Source: Methylorubrum sp. B1-46 (GTDB taxonomy: Bacteria > Pseudomonadota > Alphaproteobacteria > Rhizobiales > Beijerinckiaceae). From it: 64,000 nucleotides of DNA. Location of the stretch: the NCBI RefSeq assembly GCF_021117295.1, contig NZ_CP088247.1, forward strand, positions 1,999,001 through 2,063,000. Reading direction: 5' to 3'. The notes beneath the pieces were generated by a model. That model made no database searches. It was given only the letters and a program-made list of their open reading frames with translations, and was not told the origin of the DNA. The position numbers were made by a program, and so were the translations under genes. Of this stretch, positions 17,462 through 27,188 are shown in pieces; the stretch's first letter is position 1; each line of letters starts with the position of its first letter.

Positions 17462-18670
17462 ATGGCGGCAACGAGACGTCCGGGACGCAACCACCTGTTC
17501 GTTCCCGGCCCGACCAACATCCCGGACCGGGTGATGCGCGCCATGATGGTGCAGTCCGAGGATCACCGCTCGGTCGATTTCCCGTCCCTGACGAAGCCGC
17601 TCTTCGAGGACACCAAGAAGGTGTTCGGCTCGACCGAGGGCACGATCTTCCTGTTCCCGGCCTCCGGCACCGGCATCTGGGAATCGGCGCTGACCAACAC
17701 GCTCGCCCGCGGCGACAAGGTGCTGACCTCGCGCTACGGCCAGTTCAGCCACCTCTGGATCGACATGGCCCAGCGCCTCGGCCTGGACGTGATCGTCCAG
17801 GAGGAGGAGTGGGGCACCGGCGCCAAGCCCGAGAAGATCGAGGAGGCCCTGCGCGCCGACAAGGATCATCAGATCAAGGCCGTCATGGTGGTCCATAACG
17901 AGACCGCAACCGGCGTGACCTCGAACATCGGCGCCGTGCGCAAGGCGATCGACGCTGCCGGCCATCCGGCCATGCTGTTCGTCGACGGCGTGTCCTCGAT
18001 CGGCTCGCTGCCGTTCTACGCCGACGAGTGGAAGGTCGATTGCGCCATCGCCGGCTCCCAGAAGGGCCTGATGCTGCCGGCCGGCCTCGGCGTGATCTGC
18101 GTCAGCCAGAAGGCGCTCAAGGCGGCCGAGGGCCAATCCGGCCGCAACGACCGGCTTGCCCGCGTCTACTTCGACTGGGAAGACCACAAGAAGCAGAACC
18201 CGGCCGGCTACTTCCCCTACACCCCGCCGCTGCCGCTGCTCTACGGCCTGCGCGAGGCGCTCGCCTGCCTGTTCGAGGAAGGCCTGGAGAACGTCTACCA
18301 CCGCCACGCCGTGCTCGGTGAGGCGACCCGCCAGGCCGTCGCGGCCTGGGGCCTGAAGACCTGCGCCAAGTCGCCGGAGTGGAACTCCGACACCGTCACC
18401 GCCATCCTGGCGCCCGAGGGTGTGGACGCGGCCAAGATCATCAAGCACGCCTATGTGCGCTACAACCTCGCGCTGGGCGCCGGCCTGTCCCAGGTTGCGG
18501 GCAAGGTGTTCCGCATCGGCCACGTGGGTGATCTCAACGAGCTGTCCCTGCTCGGCGCGATCGCCGGTGCCGAGATGTCGCTCCTCGACAACGGCGTGAA
18601 GGTGACGCCGGGCTCGGGTGTGGCTGCGGCCTCCAGCTACCTGCGCGAGAACCCCCTCTCGAAGTCCTGA
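17462..18670 (+). CDS. sga: Serine-glyoxylate aminotransferase
   Basis: 402 residues, preceded by GGAGGAAAC. A class V PLP aminotransferase that moves the amino group of serine to glyoxylate, giving hydroxypyruvate and glycine, which reload the serine cycle. NHLFVPGPTNIPDRVMRAM opens the domain; the PLP lysine is K201 in AGSQKGLMLPAG, and SSIGSLPFYADEWKVD precedes it. RYNLALGAGLSQVAGKVFRIGHVG near the C-terminus contains the substrate-binding Arg. First gene of the serine-cycle operon; a strong GC hairpin lies right after the stop (18680-18706). Confidence 0.97.
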   Translation: MAATRRPGRNHLFVPGPTNIPDRVMRAMMVQSEDHRSVDFPSLTKPLFEDTKKVFGSTEGTIFLFPASGTGIWESALTNTLARGDKVLTSRYGQFSHLWIDMAQRLGLDVIVQEEEWGTGAKPEKIEEALRADKDHQIKAVMVVHNETATGVTSNIGAVRKAIDAAGHPAMLFVDGVSSIGSLPFYADEWKVDCAIAGSQKGLMLPAGLGVICVSQKALKAAEGQSGRNDRLARVYFDWEDHKKQNPAGYFPYTPPLPLLYGLREALACLFEEGLENVYHRHAVLGEATRQAVAAWGLKTCAKSPEWNSDTVTAILAPEGVDAAKIIKHAYVRYNLALGAGLSQVAGKVFRIGHVGDLNELSLLGAIAGAEMSLLDNGVKVTPGSGVAAASSYLRENPLSKS

Positions 18671-18679
18671 TTTTTGGTG

Positions 18680-18706
18680 AGCGGCGCCGGTTCCAACGGC
18701 GCCGCT
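18680..18706 (+). other. GC-rich hairpin after sga
   Basis: Perfect 10-bp stem AGCGGCGCCG / CGGCGCCGCT with a 7-nt loop, without a T-run. As the operon continues, it is more likely a processing or stabilising stem than a terminator. Confidence 0.5.
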
Positions 18707-18834
18707 TCCGCTAAGTAGAGAAAGGCGCCCCGCCAAACGTCCGGCCTGCTGGCCGCTTCGCGGGAGACGCTTCGAGACAGGTGAGGAAACGGGGCCGGCG
18801 TTACACCCGCCGGTCGATCCGGAAGGGGTCCAGA

Positions 18835-19779
18835 ATGACAAAGAAAGTCGTCTTCCTCGATCGCGAGTCGCTCGACGCGACCGTGCGCGAATTCAACTTC
18901 CCGCACGAGTACAAGGAATACGAGTCGACCTGGACGCCGGAAGAGATCGTCGAGCGCCTTCAGGGCGCCGAGATCGCGCTGATCAACAAGGTGCCGATGC
19001 GTGCCGACACGCTGAAACAGCTTCCCGACCTGAAGCTGATCGCGGTGGCTGCCACGGGCACGGACGTCGTCGACAAGGCCGCAGCGAAGGCGCAAGGGAT
19101 CACGGTCGTCAACATCCGCAACTACGCCTTCAACACGGTCCCCGAGCACGTCGTGGGCCTGATGTTCGCCCTGCGCCGGGCGATCGTTCCTTACGCCAAC
19201 TCCGTGCGCCGGGGCGATTGGAACAAGTCGAAGCAGTTCTGCTACTTCGACTACCCGATCTACGACATCGCCGGCTCGACCCTCGGCATCATCGGTTACG
19301 GCGCGCTCGGCAAGTCGATCGCCAAGCGGGCCGAGGCGCTGGGCATGAAGGTGCTGGCCTACGACGTGTTCCCGCAGGACGGGCTCGTGGATCTCGAAAC
19401 GATCCTGACCCAGTCCGACGTCATCACGCTGCACGTGCCGCTGACCCCCGACACCCGGAACATGATCGGGGCCGAGCAGCTCAAGAAGATGAAGAAGTCC
19501 GCGATCCTCATCAACACGGCCCGCGGCGGGCTCGTGGACGAGGCGGCCCTGCTCCAGGCGCTCAAGGACGGCACCATCGGCGGCGCCGGCTTCGACGTGG
19601 TGGCCCAGGAGCCCCCGAAGGACGGCAACATCCTGTGCGACGCCGACCTGCCGAACCTGATCGTCACGCCCCACGTGGCCTGGGCGAGCAAGGAAGCGAT
19701 GCAGATCCTCGCCGACCAGCTCGTGGACAACGTCGAGGCCTACGTCGCGGGCAAACCGCAGAACGTCGTCGAGGCGTAA
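18835..19779 (+). CDS. hprA: NAD-dependent hydroxypyruvate reductase
   Basis: 314 residues of the D-isomer-specific 2-hydroxyacid dehydrogenase family. It reduces hydroxypyruvate to D-glycerate in the serine cycle. The Rossmann motif is GIIGYGALGKSIAKRA (about residues 152-167). Catalytic residues are the Arg of NTARGG (about 229), the Glu of AQEPP (about 259) and the His of TPHVAW (about 281), which together form the R-E-H triad. Start ATG 18835 was chosen because it gives the established length; a longer in-frame start at 18781 gives an arginine-rich leader. Between hprA and mtdA lies a 110-nt palindromic repeat. Confidence 0.97.
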   Translation: MTKKVVFLDRESLDATVREFNFPHEYKEYESTWTPEEIVERLQGAEIALINKVPMRADTLKQLPDLKLIAVAATGTDVVDKAAAKAQGITVVNIRNYAFNTVPEHVVGLMFALRRAIVPYANSVRRGDWNKSKQFCYFDYPIYDIAGSTLGIIGYGALGKSIAKRAEALGMKVLAYDVFPQDGLVDLETILTQSDVITLHVPLTPDTRNMIGAEQLKKMKKSAILINTARGGLVDEAALLQALKDGTIGGAGFDVVAQEPPKDGNILCDADLPNLIVTPHVAWASKEAMQILADQLVDNVEAYVAGKPQNVVEA

Positions 19780-19803
19780 GACCTCCAGGTTTCCCATCCG
19801 ATC

Positions 19804-19913
19804 CCCTCATCCTGAGGTGCCGCGCAGCGGCCTCGAAGGATCTTCCAGGGATCGCTCGGGATCTGGAGCACCCTTCGAGGCCTACGCTTCGCTCCGGCAC
19901 CTCAGGATGAGGG
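19804..19913. repeat. Palindromic repeat family A, copy 1
   Basis: A 110-nt element with inverted ends CCCTCATCCTGAGGTGCCG and CGGCACCTCAGGATGAGGG and inner arms around CCTCGAAGGAT / ACCCTTCGAGG. It lies between hprA and mtdA inside the operon. A second copy of equal length is at 21775-21884. RNA of this element would fold into a long hairpin. Confidence 0.85.
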
Positions 19914-20040
19914 CGAGAGTGGGAGAGGCCGTCTAACGAACGTTCGCGGTGAGAGCCTCGATGCGGTGCTCGGCACCGGACCGTCATTCATGAAAGTACC
20001 GTGCGCTCGTCAGCACGGCCAGCAAACAGCCAGAGGCACC

Positions 20041-20907
20041 ATGTCCAAGAAGCTGCTCTTCCAGTTCGACACCGATGCCACCCCGAGCGTGTTCGACGTC
20101 GTCGTCGGCTACGATGGCGGTGCCGACCACATCACCGGCTACGGCAACGTCACGCCCGAGAACGTCGGCGCCTATGTCGACGGCACGATCTACACCCGCG
20201 GCGGCAAGGAGAAGCAGTCGACGGCGATCTTCGTCGGCGGCGGCGACATGGCGGCCGGCGAGCGCGTCTTCGCGGCGGTGAAGAAGCGCTTCTTCGGCCC
20301 GTTCCGCGTCTCCTGCATGCTTGATTCGAACGGCTCCAACACGACCGCCGCGGCGGGCGTGGCGCTCGTCGTCAAGGCGGCGGGCGGCTCGGTGAAGGGC
20401 AAGAAGGCCGTGGTGCTCGCGGGCACCGGCCCGGTCGGCATGCGCTCCGCGGCTTTGCTCGCCGGCGAGGGCGCCGAGGTCGTGCTGTGCGGGCGCAAGC
20501 TCGACAAGGCGCAGGCCGCGGCCGATTCCGTGAATAAGCGCTTCAAGGTCAACGTCACCGCGGCCGAGACTCCGGACGACGCCTCGCGCTCGGAAGTGAT
20601 CAAGGGCGCCCATCTCGTCTTCACCGCCGGTGCGATCGGCCTCGAATTGCTGCCGCAGGCGTCCTGGCAGAACGAGGCCTCGATCGAGATCGTGGCCGAC
20701 TACAACGCCCAGCCGCCGCTCGGAATCGGCGGGATCGAGGCGACCGACAAGGGCAAGGAGTATGGCGGCAAGCGCGCCTTCGGGGCGCTCGGCATCGGCG
20801 GCCTGAAGCTCAAGCTGCACCGCGCCTGCATCGCCAAGCTGTTCGAGTCGAGCGAGGGCGTGTTCGACGCCGAGGAGATCTACAAGCTGGCCAAGGAAAT
20901 GGCCTGA
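20041..20907 (+). CDS. mtdA: NADP-dependent methylene-H4F/methylene-H4MPT dehydrogenase
   Basis: 288 residues, the exact length of MtdA. It oxidises methylene-H4F (and methylene-H4MPT) with NADP, and in the assimilatory direction supplies methylene-H4F to serine hydroxymethyltransferase. MSKKLLFQFDTDATPSVFD opens the protein; VVLAGTGPVGMRSAALLAG is the NADP-binding turn, followed by CGRKLDKAQAAADSVNKRF, where the Arg/Lys residues bind the 2'-phosphate. It differs from mtdB (53988) in the N-terminus and in this adenine-phosphate region. Third gene of the operon. Confidence 0.97.
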   Translation: MSKKLLFQFDTDATPSVFDVVVGYDGGADHITGYGNVTPENVGAYVDGTIYTRGGKEKQSTAIFVGGGDMAAGERVFAAVKKRFFGPFRVSCMLDSNGSNTTAAAGVALVVKAAGGSVKGKKAVVLAGTGPVGMRSAALLAGEGAEVVLCGRKLDKAQAAADSVNKRFKVNVTAAETPDDASRSEVIKGAHLVFTAGAIGLELLPQASWQNEASIEIVADYNAQPPLGIGGIEATDKGKEYGGKRAFGALGIGGLKLKLHRACIAKLFESSEGVFDAEEIYKLAKEMA

Positions 20908-20991
20908 CGCTCCACGGACGATCCGGGTGGCGCTGGTCTCGGGCCGGCGCCGCCCCATGAAATCAACAAGAACCGACAGGGCAGGGAAGCC

Positions 20992-21618
20992 ATGGCCGCG
21001 AACGAGACGATCGAAACCTTCCTCGACGGTCTGGCCAGCTCGGCCCCGACCCCCGGCGGCGGCGGGGCCGCCGCGATCTCCGGTGCCATGGGCGCGGCGC
21101 TGGTCTCGATGGTCTGCAACCTCACCATCGGCAAGAAGAAGTACGTCGAGGTCGAGGCCGACCTGAAGCAGGTGCTGGAGAAGTCGGAAGGCCTGCGCCG
21201 CACGCTGACCGGCATGATCGCCGACGACGTCGAGGCCTTCGACGCGGTGATGGGCGCCTACGGGCTGCCGAAGACCACCGACGAGGAGAAGGCCGCCCGC
21301 GCCGCCAAGATCCAGGAAGCCCTCAAGACCGCGACCGACGTGCCGCTCGCCTGCTGCCGCGTCTGCCGCGAGGTGATCGATCTGGCCGAGATCGTCGCCG
21401 AGAAGGGCAATCTCAACGTCATTTCCGATGCCGGCGTCGCGGTGCTCTCGGCCTATGCCGGCCTGCGCTCGGCCGCGCTCAACGTCTACGTCAACGCCAA
21501 GGGCCTCGACGACCGCGCCTTCGCCGAGGAGCGGCTGAAGGAGCTGGAAGGTCTGCTGGCCGAGGCAGGCGCGATCAACGAGCGGGTCTACGAGGTCGTG
21601 AAGGCCAAGGTGAACTGA
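20992..21618 (+). CDS. fch: Methenyl-H4F cyclohydrolase
   Basis: 208 residues, the size of FchA from M. extorquens. It converts methenyl-H4F to 10-formyl-H4F and back, linking formate activation (with formate-H4F ligase) to MtdA. The formiminotransferase-cyclodeaminase fold is visible: FLDGLASSAPTPGGGGAAAISGAMGAALVSMVCNLTIGKKKY, then GMIADDVEAFDAVMGAYGLPKTT, and DAGVAVLSAYAGLRSAALNVYVN. The ribosome binding site GGCAGGGAAG precedes ATG 20992. Directly downstream of mtdA (84 nt gap); followed by two repeat elements before mtkA. Confidence 0.96.
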   Translation: MAANETIETFLDGLASSAPTPGGGGAAAISGAMGAALVSMVCNLTIGKKKYVEVEADLKQVLEKSEGLRRTLTGMIADDVEAFDAVMGAYGLPKTTDEEKAARAAKIQEALKTATDVPLACCRVCREVIDLAEIVAEKGNLNVISDAGVAVLSAYAGLRSAALNVYVNAKGLDDRAFAEERLKELEGLLAEAGAINERVYEVVKAKVN

Positions 21619-21637
21619 GGCGGTTCGCGTCCCCTGC

Positions 21638-21730
21638 CGTCATCGCGAGCGGATGCGAAGCGATCCAGGGGCGCGACGTTTCCGGAGCAGGCGGAGTCCT
21701 GGATTGCTTCGGCTTTGCCGCGCAATGACG
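21638..21730. repeat. Palindromic repeat family B, copy 1
   Basis: 93-nt element with ends CGTCATCGCGAGC and CGCAATGACG and inner matching arms CGAAGCGATCCAGG / CCTGGATTGCTTCG. A 92-nt copy occurs at 30890-30981. Between fch and mtkA. Confidence 0.85.
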
Positions 21731-21774
21731 GGGGCGCAAAGACCGAGAGCGGATGTCCGCCGCCTTAAACCTGT

Positions 21775-21884
21775 CCCTCATCCTGAGGTGCCGCGAAGCG
21801 GCCTCGAAGGATGCTCCAGGTCCCGCGCGATTCCTGGAACACTCTTCGAGGCCTCCTCTGCGCTCCGGCGCCTCCGGATGAGGG
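21775..21884. repeat. Palindromic repeat family A, copy 2
   Basis: 110 nt, same layout as copy 1 (CCCTCATCCTGAGGTGCCG at the left end, CGGATGAGGG at the right) with several substitutions in the right arm. Directly follows the family B element in the fch-mtkA gap. Confidence 0.85.
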
Positions 21885-22081
21885 CGAGGGTTGGGCGAGC
21901 ATCGCCGTGATCCGTGCCCTGCCCTGCATCTTCCTCAGTTTAGAAGCCCGCTAAGTCTCTGCCGGGCAAGCAAACTAAAGCCGAAAACAAGAAAAAATTG
22001 AGAGCCGACCCGCTTCCCGAAAAGTAATTTTTCCGCGAAGGTTGGCCCAACAAAAACGACGGAAACGCGAAGGAGGTCTCG
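21885..22081 (+). promoter_or_regulatory. A+T-richer leader upstream of mtkA
   Basis: After the two repeats, this stretch (for instance 21970-22040) has visibly more A+T than the rest of the operon and ends with the ribosome binding site GAAGGAGG. An internal promoter for mtkA-mtkB-ppc-mcl is plausible but no -35/-10 pair is convincing. Confidence 0.3.
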
Positions 22082-23254
22082 ATGGACGTTCACGAGTACC
22101 AAGCCAAGGAGCTGCTCGCGAGCTTCGGGGTCGCCGTCCCGAAGGGCGCCGTGGCCTTCAGCCCGGATCAGGCGGTCTACGCCGCGACCGAGCTCGGCGG
22201 CTCGTTCTGGGCGGTGAAGGCCCAGATCCATGCCGGCGCCCGCGGCAAGGCAGGCGGAATCAAGCTCTGCCGCACCTACAACGAGGTACGCGACGCCGCC
22301 CGCGATCTGCTGGGCAAGCGCCTCGTCACCCTCCAGACCGGCCCCGAGGGTAAGCCGGTTCAGCGGGTCTACATCGAGACCGCCGACCCGTTCGAGCGTG
22401 AACTCTATCTCGGCTACGTCCTCGACCGGAAGGCCGAGCGCGTCCGCGTCATCGCCTCTCAGCGCGGCGGCATGGACATCGAGGAGATCGCCGCCAAGGA
22501 GCCGGAGGCCTTGATTCAGGTCGTGGTCGAGCCGGCGGTGGGCCTGCAGCAGTTCCAGGCCCGTGAGATCGCGTTCAAGCTGGGCCTCAACATCAAGCAG
22601 GTCTCGGCCGCGGTGAAGACCATCATGAACGCCTACCGAGCGTTCCGCGACTGCGACGGCACCATGCTGGAGATCAACCCGCTCGTCGTCACCAAGGACG
22701 ACCGGGTGCTGGCGCTCGACGCCAAGATGTCCTTCGACGACAACGCTCTGTTCCGCCGCCGCAACATCGCGGACATGCACGACCCGTCCCAGGGCGATCC
22801 CCGCGAGGCGCAGGCCGCCGAGCATAACCTCAGCTATATCGGCCTCGACGGCGAGATCGGCTGCATCGTCAACGGCGCGGGTCTGGCCATGGCGACCATG
22901 GACATGATCAAGCACGCGGGCGGTGAGCCGGCGAACTTCTTGGATGTGGGCGGCGGCGCCTCGCCCGACCGCGTCGCCACGGCCTTCCGGCTGGTGCTCT
23001 CGGACCGCAACGTGAAGGCGATCCTCGTCAACATCTTCGCCGGCATCAACCGCTGCGACTGGGTCGCGGAGGGCGTGGTGAAGGCCGCGCGCGAGGTGAA
23101 GATCGACGTGCCGCTCGTGGTGCGGCTCGCCGGCACGAATGTCGAGGAGGGCAAGAAGATCCTCGCCGAGAGCGGGCTCGACCTCATCACCGCCGACACC
23201 CTCACGGAAGCCGCGCGCAAGGCCGTCGAAGCCTGCCACGGCTCCAAGCACTGA
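22082..23254 (+). CDS. mtkA: Malate thiokinase (malate-CoA ligase), beta subunit
   Basis: 390 residues, homologous to the succinyl-CoA synthetase beta chain with an ATP-grasp fold. [22 protein letters not shown] at the N-terminus, [19 protein letters not shown] for nucleotide binding, [27 protein letters not shown] for metal binding, and [48 protein letters not shown] are the standard family segments. With MtkB it makes malyl-CoA from malate, CoA and ATP, the step before Mcl in the serine cycle. 22 nt separate it from mtkB. Confidence 0.97.
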   Translation: MDVHEYQAKELLASFGVAVPKGAVAFSPDQAVYAATELGGSFWAVKAQIHAGARGKAGGIKLCRTYNEVRDAARDLLGKRLVTLQTGPEGKPVQRVYIETADPFERELYLGYVLDRKAERVRVIASQRGGMDIEEIAAKEPEALIQVVVEPAVGLQQFQAREIAFKLGLNIKQVSAAVKTIMNAYRAFRDCDGTMLEINPLVVTKDDRVLALDAKMSFDDNALFRRRNIADMHDPSQGDPREAQAAEHNLSYIGLDGEIGCIVNGAGLAMATMDMIKHAGGEPANFLDVGGGASPDRVATAFRLVLSDRNVKAILVNIFAGINRCDWVAEGVVKAAREVKIDVPLVVRLAGTNVEEGKKILAESGLDLITADTLTEAARKAVEACHGSKH

Positions 23255-23276
23255 CGAGAGAGGGAGGAATCACGCC

Positions 23277-24167
23277 ATGAGCATTCTCATCGACGAGAAG
23301 ACCCCGATCCTCGTCCAGGGCATCACGGGTGACAAGGGCACCTTCCACGCCAAGGAAATGATCGCCTACGGTTCCAACGTCGTTGGCGGCGTCACCCCCG
23401 GCAAAGGCGGCAAGACCCATTGCGGCGTGCCGGTGTTCAACACCGTCAAGGAGGCCGTGGAGGCCACCGGCGCCACCACCTCGATCACCTTCGTGGCACC
23501 CCCCTTCGCGGCGGACGCGATCATGGAGGCGGCCGATGCGGGTCTGCGGCTCGTTTGCTCGATCACCGATGGCATTCCGGCCCAGGACATGATGCGGGTG
23601 AAGCGCTACCTGCGCCGTTACCCGAAAGAGAAGCGCACCATGGTGGTGGGCCCGAACTGCGCCGGCATCATCTCGCCGGGCAAGTCGATGCTCGGCATCA
23701 TGCCCGGCCACATCTACCTGCCGGGTAAGGTCGGCGTCATCTCGCGCTCCGGCACGCTGGGCTACGAGGCCGCCGCGCAGATGAAGGAACTCGGCATCGG
23801 CATCTCGACCTCGGTCGGCATCGGCGGCGACCCGATCAACGGCTCCTCCTTCCTCGACCACCTCGCCCTGTTCGAGCAGGATCCGGAGACCGAGGCCGTG
23901 CTGATGATCGGCGAGATCGGCGGTCCGCAGGAGGCCGAGGCTTCGGCCTGGATCAAGGAGAATTTTTCGAAGCCGGTGATCGGCTTCGTGGCCGGCCTGA
24001 CGGCCCCGAAGGGCCGCCGCATGGGGCATGCCGGCGCGATCATCTCGGCCACCGGCGACAGCGCCGCGGAGAAGGCCGAGATCATGAAGTCCTACGGCCT
24101 CACGGTCGCGCCCGATCCGGGCTCGTTCGGACAGACCGTGGCCGACGTGCTCGCCCGCGCGGCGTGA
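23277..24167 (+). CDS. mtkB: Malate thiokinase (malate-CoA ligase), alpha subunit
   Basis: 296 residues, homologous to the succinyl-CoA synthetase alpha chain. The CoA-binding turn is QGITGDKGTFHAKEMIAYGSNVVGGVTPGKGG, and the active-site histidine lies in GHAGAIISATGDSAAEKAEIMKSYG (phosphohistidine, about residue 252). Start ATG 23277 follows AGAGGGAGGAATC. The product forms an alpha2beta2 enzyme with MtkA. Operon continues into ppc after 118 nt. Confidence 0.97.
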   Translation: MSILIDEKTPILVQGITGDKGTFHAKEMIAYGSNVVGGVTPGKGGKTHCGVPVFNTVKEAVEATGATTSITFVAPPFAADAIMEAADAGLRLVCSITDGIPAQDMMRVKRYLRRYPKEKRTMVVGPNCAGIISPGKSMLGIMPGHIYLPGKVGVISRSGTLGYEAAAQMKELGIGISTSVGIGGDPINGSSFLDHLALFEQDPETEAVLMIGEIGGPQEAEASAWIKENFSKPVIGFVAGLTAPKGRRMGHAGAIISATGDSAAEKAEIMKSYGLTVAPDPGSFGQTVADVLARAA

Positions 24168-24285
24168 ACCTTCCATTCCCTTCCCTCTGAGCGGGGAGGG
24201 GAATCTTCCGTGGATCGGAGTGATCCACCGTCCCGCAGGCCTGCCCACGGGAGTCCGAAAAGAGAACCTCGCCAGGGGGGATCCC

Positions 24286-27054
24286 ATGACCAAGACGCTG
24301 CACGCCCGGCCGTCAGCCGCGACCGACTCGACCTTCGCGCCGCCGGTCATCACCGGTACGGCCACCGAAGACGCCCTCGACATCTTGTTCCACGCGCTCC
24401 TCGACGTGGCCCGCCGCCACGATCCCGAGCTGGAGGACGTGCTGCACGGCCGCGCCGATATCTCGTCCTACACGCCGGAGATGCTGGCGCGCGCGCTTCA
24501 GGTGCAGGGCATCTGGTTCCAGCTCGTTTCGATCGCCGAACAGAACGCGGCCATGCGCCGCCGCCGCCATGTCGAGCGCGACCAGGGCCGCGAGGCGCTG
24601 AACGGCTCGTTTGCCAAGGTTCTGGCGGAAGCCTCCGCCCGTGGTATCGGCGCGTCGCAGATCCACACGCTGCTCAAAGACCTGCGCATCCGCCCGACCA
24701 TCACCGCGCACCCCACCGAGGGCAAGCGCGTGACGGTGCTGGAGAAGCTGCGCCGCATCTATCTCGTGCTGCGTGAGCTGGAATTGCCGCGCTGGACCGA
24801 GCGCGAGCGCAACGGCCTGATGAACGAGCTGCGCGACCAGATCGAGCTGATCTGGATGACCGGCGAGCTGCATCTGGAGAAGGCCACCGTCGAGCGCGAG
24901 GTGGCGTGGGGCCTGCACTTCTTCGACGAAACCTTGTTCGAGATGCTGCCCGAGATGCTGCTCTCACTCGAAGAGAGCCTCGCGCAGTACTATCCCGACG
25001 AGACCTTTGAGGTGCCGCCCTTCTTCCAGTTCGGAAGCTGGATCGGTGGTGACCGCGACGGCAATCCCTACGTCACCGCCAGCGTGACCCGCGAGACGCT
25101 CCAACGCAACGCGCTGGCCTCGCTCCGCCGCTACCGCGACCGCATCACCCATCTCGGGCGGGTGCTCTCGATCACCGAGCGCTCCCTGCCGGTGCCGGAG
25201 ACCTTCCGCAGCGAACTCGCCCACATGCTGGCCGAATCCGGCGATGCGCGGGCGATCGCCAACCGCAATCCCGGCGAGGCCTACCGCCAGTTCCTCTCCT
25301 GCGTCCTGCGCAAGCTCGAGGCGACGATCGCCCGCAACAAGGGTGCCCGCTCGGTCGGGCCCGATTATCCGAGCGCGGACGGGCTCATCAACGATCTGCG
25401 GACGCTGGAAAAGGGGCTGGCCGACGCCAAGTGCGGCGCGCTCGCCACCGACATCGTGCGCCCCGTGCGGCGGATGGTCGAGATCTTCCGCTTCTCCACC
25501 GTGCGGCTCGACCTGCGCGAGAACTCGACCCGCACCACCAAGACGCTGCACGCCCTGTGGAAGCTGCGCAACGGCGACCGCGAGCCGCCGGAGCTGGATT
25601 CGCCGGCCTGGAAGGAGTGGCTGCTCACCGAACTCGCCCGGCCGCGCAATCCTGAGACCTCGTTCGAGGACTTCGCTGACCGTCTGCCCGACGACGCGCG
25701 CGAGACGCTCGCCACCTTCGCGCTGGTGGGTGAGATGCGCGACACCCTCGACCGCGAGGCCTTCGGCGCCTTCATCTTGTCGATGACGCGCTCGACCGTC
25801 GATGTGCTCGGCGCCTACCTGCTGGCCAAGGAAGCCGGCATCTTCCTCGACGCGACGGGCACCGAGATCTGCCCGCTGCCGATCGTGCCGCTGTTCGAGA
25901 CCATCGACGACCTGCGCGCCGCGCCCGCCATCATGAAGGAGCTGCTCAGCATCCCCGTCGTGCGCCGCTCCACCCGCTGGCAGGGCGGCGTGCAGGAGGT
26001 GATGATCGGCTATTCCGATTCGAACAAGGACGGCGGCTTCATCGCCTCGAACTGGGAGCTCTACAAGGCGCAGGTGCGGCTCACCGTGCTCGGCAAGCAT
26101 CTCGGCGTGCCGATCGCCTTCTTCCACGGCCGGGGCGGCTCGGTCAGCCGCGGCGGCGTGCCGACCCATCGCGGCATCGCGGCCCAGCCGCCGGGCTCGA
26201 TCAACGGGCGCTTCCGCATCACCGAGCAGGGCGAGGTCGTCTCGTTCAAATACGCCAACCGCGGCACGGCGGCCTACCAGATGGAACTGCTGGCGGCCTC
26301 CGTCTTCGAGCACGCCCTGCTCTCGGAAGGCAACGGCAACGGTTCGCGCGCCGAACTCGACGATGCGCTGGAGGCGCTCTCGGGCGCCTCGCGGGCGGCC
26401 TATGTCAACCTGCTTCAGGCCGAGGGTCTGGTCGACTACTTCCAGGCGGCAAGCCCGCTCGACGAGATCGCGCTGCTCAATATCGGCTCGCGGCCCGCGC
26501 GCCGCTTCGGTGCCAAGTCGCTCTCGGATCTGCGCGCGATTCCCTGGGTGTTCGCGTGGTCGCAGAACCGGCACGTCATCACCGGTTGGTACGGCGTCGG
26601 CTCGGGGCTGAAGAGCTTCATCGACATCCGCGGTGAACAGGGCGAGGCCCTGCTCCGGCGCATGTTCCGGGATTGCCGGGTGTTCCGCCTCGTCCTCGAC
26701 GAGGTCGAGAAGACGCTGATGATGGTCGATCTGGAGATCGCCCGCGACTATGCCGGCCTGGTCGAGGACGAGACCGTCCGTGCCCGCATCTTCGGCATGA
26801 TCGAGCAGGAATACGCGCTGACTCGCGAGATGGTGCTGCGGGTCTCCGGCGACCGCGAACTCGCCCAGCGCTTCCCGCAATTCCGCGAGCGCCTGCAGGG
26901 GCGCCTGCCGACCATCAACCAGGTCAGCCGCGAGCAGGTCGAGCTGCTGCGCCGCTTCCGCAGCGAGCCCGACGAGGACAAGCGCGAGGCGGTGAAGTCC
27001 GCGCTGCTGCTCTCCATCAATTGCATTGCCGTCGGCTTCGGCGCGACTGGATAA
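24286..27054 (+). CDS. ppc: Phosphoenolpyruvate carboxylase
   Basis: 922 residues. It carboxylates PEP to oxaloacetate, the second carbon fixation point of the serine cycle. Catalytic His is in TAHPTEGKR (about residue 142); other family motifs are IGGDRDGNPYV, FRQGG-type VRRSTRWQGGVQEVMIGYSDSNKDGG, GRGGSVSRGG (active-site glycine-rich loop) and the C-terminal SINCIAVGFGATG, a variant of the usual ...RNTG end. An upstream in-frame start at 24220 would add 22 residues, but ATG 24286 has the ribosome binding site AGGGGGGAT. Present in the operon, unlike most bacteria, because the enzyme serves assimilation. Confidence 0.97.
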   Translation: MTKTLHARPSAATDSTFAPPVITGTATEDALDILFHALLDVARRHDPELEDVLHGRADISSYTPEMLARALQVQGIWFQLVSIAEQNAAMRRRRHVERDQGREALNGSFAKVLAEASARGIGASQIHTLLKDLRIRPTITAHPTEGKRVTVLEKLRRIYLVLRELELPRWTERERNGLMNELRDQIELIWMTGELHLEKATVEREVAWGLHFFDETLFEMLPEMLLSLEESLAQYYPDETFEVPPFFQFGSWIGGDRDGNPYVTASVTRETLQRNALASLRRYRDRITHLGRVLSITERSLPVPETFRSELAHMLAESGDARAIANRNPGEAYRQFLSCVLRKLEATIARNKGARSVGPDYPSADGLINDLRTLEKGLADAKCGALATDIVRPVRRMVEIFRFSTVRLDLRENSTRTTKTLHALWKLRNGDREPPELDSPAWKEWLLTELARPRNPETSFEDFADRLPDDARETLATFALVGEMRDTLDREAFGAFILSMTRSTVDVLGAYLLAKEAGIFLDATGTEICPLPIVPLFETIDDLRAAPAIMKELLSIPVVRRSTRWQGGVQEVMIGYSDSNKDGGFIASNWELYKAQVRLTVLGKHLGVPIAFFHGRGGSVSRGGVPTHRGIAAQPPGSINGRFRITEQGEVVSFKYANRGTAAYQMELLAASVFEHALLSEGNGNGSRAELDDALEALSGASRAAYVNLLQAEGLVDYFQAASPLDEIALLNIGSRPARRFGAKSLSDLRAIPWVFAWSQNRHVITGWYGVGSGLKSFIDIRGEQGEALLRRMFRDCRVFRLVLDEVEKTLMMVDLEIARDYAGLVEDETVRARIFGMIEQEYALTREMVLRVSGDRELAQRFPQFRERLQGRLPTINQVSREQVELLRRFRSEPDEDKREAVKSALLLSINCIAVGFGATG

Positions 27055-27188
27055 TGCATACAATCTCGGCCACGTGTCCCGGGGCAGGCTGGACGGCCGG
27101 CTCGGGCGCGCGAGATAGAAGCGCGGCATGCGAGTAAGCGGGTGACCGCGCCCACGACACGACGGTCTCAAAGAACGGAGGACTCCCG

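Noticed and set aside
19804..21884. Repeats considered as a CRISPR array
   Set aside because: Only two copies per family, each internally palindromic, with no regular spacers and no cas gene.
24964..27171. 735-codon minus-strand frame
   Set aside because: Antisense to ppc, whose motifs are complete; the antisense product has no recognisable sequence.
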